This document shows positions 42,847 through 47,506 of a DNA stretch of 47,506 nt, piece after piece. The position numbers and the translations under genes are program-made. Where the stretch lies: the NCBI GenBank assembly GCA_031277165.1, contig JAISLT010000056.1, forward strand, positions 1 through 47,506. Direction: 5' to 3'. The notes under the pieces were generated by a model, which did no database searches, was not told the origin of the DNA, and saw nothing but the letters and a program-made list of their open reading frames with translations. How positions within the stretch are numbered: position 1 is the stretch's first letter; the number at the start of each line of letters is the position of its first letter. Source of the DNA: Spirochaetaceae bacterium. Lineage in GTDB: Bacteria; Spirochaetota; Spirochaetia; Treponematales; Breznakiellaceae.

Positions 42847-42907
42847 GTTTCAAAACACCGGATTCTGAAACAGCTTCAACTATAAAACATATTGTGGAAT
42901 TTGTAAA
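42847..42907 (-). promoter_or_regulatory. Rubrerythrin promoter and operator-like repeat
   Basis: On the minus strand TTTACA, 17 bases, TATAGT (42907-42879). The inverted repeat GTTTCA-N13-TGAAAC (42871-42847) starts 8 bases after the -10, covering the likely transcription start. It could be a repressor site or a leader hairpin. The rest of the 42794-43101 gap is the element at 43024-43105 plus a weak GTTGT/ACAAC hairpin with CTGAAGTT at 42961-42990. Confidence 0.6.
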
Positions 42908-43023
42908 GAAAAGACCGCGGAACCCGGCAGTGGCGCTTGCCATACATTTTTTAAGCGGCTGTTGTCCAGAAGCTGAAGTTCCCAAACAACTCCGGTGCAT
43001 ACCATCACGGGGCGCGCGGACCC

Positions 43024-43105
43024 CTAGCAGCCTGCTGCGCTCCGCGCATAAATCGGGATTTTTGCATGAATAGGCAAAAATCCGCGAAGTACAACGGGCT
43101 GCTAG
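43024..43105. repeat. Two-tier palindrome of the repeat family, likely terminator
   Basis: Outer arms CTAGCAGCC (43024-43032) and GGCTGCTAG (43097-43105) enclose an inner stem GGATTTTTGC/GCAAAAATCC (43056-43083). It shares GCGCATAAATC and CAACGGGCTG with copies A and B, and TGCTGCGCTCCGC with the element at 39966. The ferredoxin-like gene's TAG (43104-43102) lies in the outer arm, so the element forms the 3' end of that gene. Confidence 0.75.
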
Positions 43106-43710
43106 ATGATCGTGGCTTCGGCCCGTTCACCGCAGGTGGTGATGACAATTTCCTGCCAGGGGATAATCCTGCCGCAGCTTTTAAAGGCATTGACGGCGGC
43201 CCGTTCAATCCCCCCGCAGCAGGGGACCTCCATTCTGGTGACCGTCACGGATCTGATTTTATTGGTCCTTAGGATGGCGGTAAGCTTTTCGCTGTAGTCA
43301 ATTCCGTCAAGTTTAGGACAGCCAATAAGGGTGATGCGGTCCTTCATAAAGTCGTTGTGAAAATTACCGTATGCGTAGGCGCAGCAATCGGCGGAAATAA
43401 GCAGATCGGCCCCCTCAAAATAGGGGGCGTTAACCGGCGCAAGTTTTATCTGTACCGGCCACTGGCTTAAGCTGCTGCCGGTCTGGAGGTTTGTTTCGGG
43501 GCTCCCCGTTCCGGCGGTTTCTTTTTCTTCAAAGTCAATGGCCCCGGTGGGACACAGGGGCAGACAATTGCCAAGGCCGTCGCAGTAATCTTCCCGGAGC
43601 AGGAGGGCTTTGCCGTCCCTCATTTCGATGGCCCCTTCGTGGCAGGCGGCGGCGCAGAGACCGCAGCCGCTGCATTTGTCCCCGTCTATTTTGATAATTC
43701 GACGCTTCAT
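43102..43710 (-). CDS. 4Fe-4S ferredoxin-like protein
   Basis: 202 residues from ATG 43710 (AGAGG 7 bases upstream). The first cluster motif is complete (CSGCGLCAAAC). The second reads CDGLGNCLPLCP and lacks one cysteine of the usual CxxCxxC, so it may bind a 3-cysteine cluster. The C-terminal half carries further Cys motifs (SADCCAYAYGNFH, GCPKLD, VPCCGGIERA) and WPVQIKLAPVNAPYF, as in a conserved anaerobe family often found beside Crp-type regulators or rubrerythrin. The exact electron partner is unknown. It is divergent from the Crp/Fnr gene with a shared palindromic site between them. Confidence 0.9.
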   Translation of the reverse strand: MKRRIIKIDGDKCSGCGLCAAACHEGAIEMRDGKALLLREDYCDGLGNCLPLCPTGAIDFEEKETAGTGSPETNLQTGSSLSQWPVQIKLAPVNAPYFEGADLLISADCCAYAYGNFHNDFMKDRITLIGCPKLDGIDYSEKLTAILRTNKIRSVTVTRMEVPCCGGIERAAVNAFKSCGRIIPWQEIVITTCGERAEATII

Positions 43711-43857
43711 CTGATCCTCTTTATGTAAGCCGTCTTTAAAAATGCACACCCCCTGCGGCGGCTTTTAAAACCCGCGGAAGCGCAAGACCGCTCATTTTGG
43801 TTTGCCCGGACATTCCCACACCGGCCTCCAATAAGGGCCTTGTTTTTTTATAGAAAT

Positions 43858-43898
43858 AATATAAACTAATACGGTAAAAGTATGTTGCATTTGCAACA
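43858..43898. promoter_or_regulatory. Crp/Fnr-type palindrome in the divergent gap
   Basis: TGTTGCATTTGCAACA (43883-43898) has perfect 7-base arms. On the minus strand a TATATT -10 (43863-43858) puts the transcription start near 43850, so the palindrome centre (43890.5) sits about 40-41 bases upstream, the class II activator position. No good -35 is present, as expected for an activated promoter. The ATG at 43882 overlaps the site and is therefore not used as the regulator start. Confidence 0.65.
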
Positions 43899-43926
43899 AA
43901 ATCAAAAAAAGTTTAAGGATCCTGTC

Positions 43927-44664
43927 ATGGGCGATTTTAAAACCGGTCCGGTCCCTTCTGCTCTGCGGGCCTGTCCGCTCTTTAAGGACATGACGGAGGC
44001 GGATATACAAAAGCTCCTCTCGTGTCTTTCGGTACAAAGAAAAACCTTCAAAAAAAATACCTTTATCCTGGTGGCGGGAGAAGGGGCTAAAAAAAACCGG
44101 GAGGGGGGGCCGGCCATTCCCATGGGGATTGTGCTTTCCGGAAGCCTGCGGATGATCCAGAATGATTTTTGGGGAAACCGCAGCATCCTGGGGTCCATAA
44201 ACCCGGCGGGTTTCTTTGGCGGGGCCTTTTCTTATGCTCAGGTAGAGTCGGCGCCGGTAAGCGTGGTGGCCGCGGAGAAATCCGAGGTACTTCTTTTTAA
44301 TTACAAAACAATCCCCATCGTCTGCCGGAATGCCTGCTCTTTTCACATGGTCCTGATCAATAACCTGATAGGGCTCCTGGCAAAAAAAAATGTCATGCTT
44401 ATCCAAAAGCTGGAATACATGAACCACCGCAGCATCCGGGAAAAGATCCTGGCCTATCTTTCCGGCAGGGCCCTGGAAGCGGGCAAGAACCGGTTTACCA
44501 TTCCGTACAACAGGCAGGAACTGGCGGATTATTTATCCGTGGACCGGAGCGCCCTTTCCAGGGAGCTGGGCCGGCTGAGGGACCAGGGGCTTTTGTCCTT
44601 TAGGAAGAACACCTTTACCCTGGGGGGTGCTTCCACCCCCCAGGGTTATCCATCCCACGTCTAA
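43927..44664 (+). CDS. Crp/Fnr-family transcription regulator
   Basis: 245 residues from ATG 43927 (AAGGAT upstream). The longer start at 43882 is rejected because it overlaps the palindrome. The N-terminal cNMP-type beta-barrel (about 15-125; LFKDMTEADIQKLLSCL, GIVLSGSLRMIQ) has an extra loop (EGAKKNREGGPAIPM) where the cyclic-nucleotide cassette would lie. It lacks a convincing cAMP-binding motif and an Fnr cysteine set. The C-terminal winged helix is clear (YNRQELADYLSVDRSALSRELGRLRDQGLL, in two parts). Context next to the ferredoxin-like gene and rubrerythrin suggests an HcpR-like nitrosative or redox regulator, by inference. Confidence 0.88.
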   Translation: MGDFKTGPVPSALRACPLFKDMTEADIQKLLSCLSVQRKTFKKNTFILVAGEGAKKNREGGPAIPMGIVLSGSLRMIQNDFWGNRSILGSINPAGFFGGAFSYAQVESAPVSVVAAEKSEVLLFNYKTIPIVCRNACSFHMVLINNLIGLLAKKNVMLIQKLEYMNHRSIREKILAYLSGRALEAGKNRFTIPYNRQELADYLSVDRSALSRELGRLRDQGLLSFRKNTFTLGGASTPQGYPSHV

Positions 44665-44665
44665 A

Positions 44666-44702
44666 GCGGCTTTCCCAAAAACTGAAGTTTTGGGAAAGCC
44701 GC
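44666..44702. terminator. Strong bidirectional hairpin between crp-type gene and metA
   Basis: A perfect 15-bp stem GCGGCTTTCCCAAAA/TTTTGGGAAAGCCGC has the loop ACTGAAG. It lies 2 bases past the regulator stop and 4 bases past the metA stop. U-runs are absent after the stem; the A/T-rich upper stem may suffice. It shares the CCCAAAA..TTTTGGG core with hairpins at 2238 and 35387. Confidence 0.7.
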
Positions 44703-44705
44703 ACT

Positions 44706-45623
44706 TTACAAGTCCTCCAAGTTGTAGGGGGTTTCCTGGTAAACAAAGTTAAGCCAGTTGTTAAAAAAAAGGTGGGCGTGGGCCCGCCAGCGGACCACCG
44801 GTTCCCGGGCCGGATCGTCCTGGGGGTAGTAATTTTTAGGCACGTCGATAGAAAGCCCCCTGGCAAGATCCCGCCGGTATTCCCTGTCCAGGGTAAGGGG
44901 ATCATATTCCAGGTGGCCGGTAACGTAGATTTCCCGGCCGCCGCGGGCGGTGGCGATAAAAAGGCCCGTCTCTGTAGTTTCGGATTCTATCGTTAATTCC
45001 CGGCAGGAATGCGCCGCTTCCCTATCGCTTTCCGTATGCCGGGACTGGGGGGCCAGGAATTCATCGTCGAAGCCCCGGAAAAGAGGGGTGTGCCGTTCCT
45101 GTTCGCTTAGGCCGTGGGGAAAAATGCCAAAGAGTTTCTTGGGAAGGTTTTTTTTACCGATGCCGTAACGCCGGTAAAGCCCCGCCTGGGCCCCCCAGCA
45201 GATGTGGAGGGTGGAAAAAACATTATCCGCCGAATAATCAATAACCTGCACCAACTCGTCCCAATAATCCACCTCCTCAAATTCCAGGGTTTCCACCGGT
45301 GCACCGGTGATAATCAGCCCGTCGAATCTTTGGCGGATAATTTTTTCGGAACCAACATAGAATTTCTTCAGGTGCCCCGGCGGAGCGTTCTTTGACTCGT
45401 GGCTGCCCATATGGAGCAGGGTAATGCCCACCTGCAGGGGAGAATTCCCCAAAAGCCGAAGGAGTTGTATCTCCGTATCGATGGTGGTAGGCATAAGGTT
45501 TACAATCGCCACCTTAAGGGGACGAATATCCTGGTGTGCGGCCCTGTCTTCGGTCATGACAAAGATGTTTTCTTCCTGCAGGGTATCAAAGGCCGGCAGG
45601 GTTCTGGGGATCTTTATGGGCAT
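44706..45623 (-). CDS. metA: Homoserine O-acetyltransferase (MetA/MetAS family)
   Basis: 305 residues, standard family length. It acylates homoserine in methionine synthesis. Catalytic C142 (LHICWGAQAG), H237 and E239 (VTGHLEYD) are present. Position 111 is Glu (ITGAPVETLEF), where succinyl-using E. coli MetA has Gly; published work on MetA specificity ties Glu111 to acetyl-CoA use, so O-acetylation is predicted. The ATG lies 8 bases after the gpmI stop, forming a gpmI-metA unit ending at the hairpin 44702-44666. Confidence 0.93.
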   Translation of the reverse strand: MPIKIPRTLPAFDTLQEENIFVMTEDRAAHQDIRPLKVAIVNLMPTTIDTEIQLLRLLGNSPLQVGITLLHMGSHESKNAPPGHLKKFYVGSEKIIRQRFDGLIITGAPVETLEFEEVDYWDELVQVIDYSADNVFSTLHICWGAQAGLYRRYGIGKKNLPKKLFGIFPHGLSEQERHTPLFRGFDDEFLAPQSRHTESDREAAHSCRELTIESETTETGLFIATARGGREIYVTGHLEYDPLTLDREYRRDLARGLSIDVPKNYYPQDDPAREPVVRWRAHAHLFFNNWLNFVYQETPYNLEDL

Positions 45624-45631
45624 GGCGCTTT

Positions 45632-47374
45632 CTAAGGCTTGATATCCGCGGAAGGATGGGGGATGTCCGTAAGTCCCACGAGCACCGAAGGATCGTAATC
45701 TTCCGGGGGAATAAAGCCCAGTAATTCCATGCAGGTGGCGGCGATGGAGCTTATCCCCAGCCCCTCCCGCAGGGCCCCTTCGGGTTTATCCCCGGCGGCA
45801 TATTCACCCTTGTATTCGGGGTCATAGATGATGCAGGGAACGGGGTTAAGGCTGTGGCTGGTTTTAGGTTTGGGAGTTCCATCGGCCTTCAAAGAGACCT
45901 CCCCGGTTTTCTTATTGTGCTCGAACATATCGTCGGAGTTGCCGTGGTCCGCGGTAATTACCAGGATCGCCCCGGCGCCGGCGGCGGCCCGGCGGATCCT
46001 TCCCAGCTGGATATCCATTGCTTCCATAGAACAGATTACCGCCTGGTATACCCCGGTATGGCCCACCATATCTCCGTTGGGAAAGTTAAGCCGGATAAAA
46101 TCGTATTTTCCCGATCCCATGGCGTGGATAACCCTGTCGGCTATATCGGCGCACTTCATCCATGGGCGCTGTTCAAAGGGAACCACGTCGCTTTTTATTT
46201 CTTCGTAATCTTCGAGTTTTTCGCTGAACTTGCCGGTGCGGTTGCCGTTAAAAAAGTACGTCACATGCCCGTATTTTTGGGTTTCGGAGATCGCCAGGGT
46301 GCGGACCCCCGAAGCGGCCAGGTACTCGCCCATGGTTCTGTCGATGGCCGGGGGACTTACCAGATAGCGCCTGGGGACGTGGGTGTCTCCGTCGTATTCC
46401 ATCATCCCCGCATAGCAGACGGCGGGCCGCCTTCCCCGGTCAAACTTGTCAAAGGAATCTTCCTCGAAGGCGGCGCTTATCTCCAGGGCCCGGTCCCCCC
46501 GAAAGTTAAAGTACACCACCGAATCTCCGTCTGCTATGGTTCCAATGGGTTTGCCGTCTTCCCCGGCCACGGCAAATTCCTTCAGGTCCTGATCGATAAT
46601 GCCGGGGATTTCCCGGCGGTAGGTTTCCACCGCTTCCCGGGCACTCTTAAAAAGCCGGGCCCTACCGTGGACATGGGTTTCCCATCCCCGGTGAACCATT
46701 TCCCAATCCGCCCCGTAGCGGTCCATGGTGATCCACATGCGGCCCCCCCCGGAGGCAATCTGTGCGTCAAAGCCGCCCTTGTTAAGCCCCGCAAGAAAAT
46801 CTTCAAAGGGGTCTATATATTCCAGGGCGCTGGTTTCGCCCACATCCCGGCCGTCAAGCAGGATGTGGATCCGCACCCGGCGGACCCCGTCTTCCTTTGC
46901 CCGGCCTATCATCGCCTTAAGGTGATCCATGTGACTGTGGACATTGCCGTCGCTAAAGAGGCCGATAAAGTGCAGGGTTCCGCCGGCGTCCTTTCCCGGA
47001 CCGGATTTCTCCGCGGAGGCCCCTTTGAGATTATCTACCACCTCCTTCCAGGCATTGCCCCGGAACATCGCTCCGCCGGCAATTGCCTGGGACACCAGGG
47101 CCGCCCCCTGGTTAAAGACCCTGCCGCAGCCCATGGCGTTATGGCCCACTTCGCTGTTGCCCATATCGTCATCCGAGGGGAGCCCCACGGCTATGCCATG
47201 GGCCTTAAGCGTTGTATGGGGACTGGATGCCCTTATGGCCCAGAGGGCGTCCATCCTTGCATCCGCCACCGCGTCCCCCTCTTGGTATTTTCCGCAACCC
47301 ACGCCGTCCATAATTATCAGAACCAAGGGCCCCCTCCGGCCCTGCCATGCGGGATTCTTTTTCAACGGATCCAT
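45632..47374 (-). CDS. gpmI: 2,3-bisphosphoglycerate-independent phosphoglycerate mutase
   Basis: 580 residues, longer than the usual 510 or so. It interconverts 3- and 2-phosphoglycerate in glycolysis with a manganese-dependent phosphoserine mechanism. Visible motifs are LIIMDGVGCGK, the catalytic Ser74 in GNSEVGHN, HIHLLDGRD-like HILLDGRDV, and metal ligands in VITADHGNSDD near the C-terminus. Additional length comes from the N-terminus and insertions (about 110-130, KGASAEKSGPGKDAGG). AGGAG lies 7 bases before the ATG. Repeat copy C stands directly upstream, so its promoter may lie in or beyond that repeat. Confidence 0.95.
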   Translation of the reverse strand: MDPLKKNPAWQGRRGPLVLIIMDGVGCGKYQEGDAVADARMDALWAIRASSPHTTLKAHGIAVGLPSDDDMGNSEVGHNAMGCGRVFNQGAALVSQAIAGGAMFRGNAWKEVVDNLKGASAEKSGPGKDAGGTLHFIGLFSDGNVHSHMDHLKAMIGRAKEDGVRRVRIHILLDGRDVGETSALEYIDPFEDFLAGLNKGGFDAQIASGGGRMWITMDRYGADWEMVHRGWETHVHGRARLFKSAREAVETYRREIPGIIDQDLKEFAVAGEDGKPIGTIADGDSVVYFNFRGDRALEISAAFEEDSFDKFDRGRRPAVCYAGMMEYDGDTHVPRRYLVSPPAIDRTMGEYLAASGVRTLAISETQKYGHVTYFFNGNRTGKFSEKLEDYEEIKSDVVPFEQRPWMKCADIADRVIHAMGSGKYDFIRLNFPNGDMVGHTGVYQAVICSMEAMDIQLGRIRRAAAGAGAILVITADHGNSDDMFEHNKKTGEVSLKADGTPKPKTSHSLNPVPCIIYDPEYKGEYAAGDKPEGALREGLGISSIAATCMELLGFIPPEDYDPSVLVGLTDIPHPSADIKP

Positions 47375-47390
47375 GTTGATCTCCTGTTTA

Positions 47391-47506
47391 TTCGAAAGTC
47401 TGGTTTAATACCCCGCAGCTCTGCTGCGGCTGAAATAACGCAATGCTTACAAAAATCTGGTACAATTCCACGCCGCTGTATAGCGGCGCATAAATCTTTC
47501 TTCTAA
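47391..47506. repeat. Dispersed hairpin-rich repeat, copy C (cut by window edge)
   Basis: It starts with ATTCGAAAGTCTGGTTTAAT as copy B does, carries the hairpin CCGCAGC-tct-GCTGCGG, and then matches the first 67 bases of the window almost exactly. It lies immediately upstream of the gpmI ribosome site and continues past the window end. Confidence 0.88.

Noticed and set aside
45854-47506. 550-codon open frame on the plus strand
   Set aside because: Entirely antisense to gpmI, whose motifs are intact. It is a GC-rich shadow frame running into the repeat.
1-47506. CRISPR array, tRNA or rRNA genes
   Set aside because: No regularly spaced repeats with unique spacers, no cloverleaf and no rRNA-like sequence seen by eye.

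Overview
The window reads as spirochaete DNA, most likely a Treponema relative of the moderate-GC kind found in termite guts or other anaerobic sites. The genus call is inference. It rests on the core flagellin FlaB, several sensor-type class III nucleotide cyclases, a dephospho-CoA kinase with an Asn-type P-loop, a DUF2259-like secreted protein, a TrpX-type ABC transporter, and rubrerythrin with a 4Fe-4S protein. No rRNA, tRNA or CRISPR array was seen. Both ends of the window lie inside copies of the same dispersed repeat, so this may be a contig whose assembly stopped at repeats.

Layout. 1-2383: a dispersed repeat, a decayed IS630-type transposase, a tyrosine recombinase, and a cluster of strong palindromes. 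2384-7824 (+): an EEP-family lipoprotein, then an SH3 protein, an M48 lipoprotein protease and a CHASE2 adenylate cyclase. 18755-7860 (-): a tightly packed operon of a propeller/Cache/HAMP adenylate cyclase (broken by a +1 frameshift), an NhaC antiporter, two tandem DUF2156-type acyl-transferase-like proteins, and a 1567-residue protein joining two copies of the same propeller/Cache sensor to an MFS transporter. 19927-19067 (-): flaB with a structured leader. 20254-25680: a lipoprotein aminopeptidase, an overlapping pair of degenerate cyclase-domain proteins whose surviving active-site residues are complementary, a DUF2259-like protein, a membrane protein and a CTP-type lipid kinase homologue.

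25724-29587 (+): the pyrimidine operon pyrB-pyrI-pyrC-pyrF behind a sigma70-like promoter. 29676-35093 (+): polA, a TPR lipoprotein, coaE and a SPOR-domain protein. 35094-36867: a repeat and a brnT remnant, an outer-membrane barrel protein and a small lipoprotein. 37027-39942 (+): a three-gene ABC importer of the TrpXYZ type. 40014-47374 is mainly minus strand: mnmA, an HD protein, rubrerythrin, a ferredoxin-like protein divergent from a Crp/Fnr regulator, and gpmI-metA.

Most notable: (i) the sensor module used three times in one operon, feeding a cyclase and an MFS transporter; (ii) the adjacent cyclase-like genes that look like the two halves of a heterodimeric active site; (iii) a modular family of hairpin-rich repeats sitting at gene ends; (iv) a perfect Crp/Fnr-type palindrome placed as an activator site for the 4Fe-4S protein gene; (v) a CsrA-type motif in the flaB leader. 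Residue alignments were made by eye, and novelty was not tested against any database.
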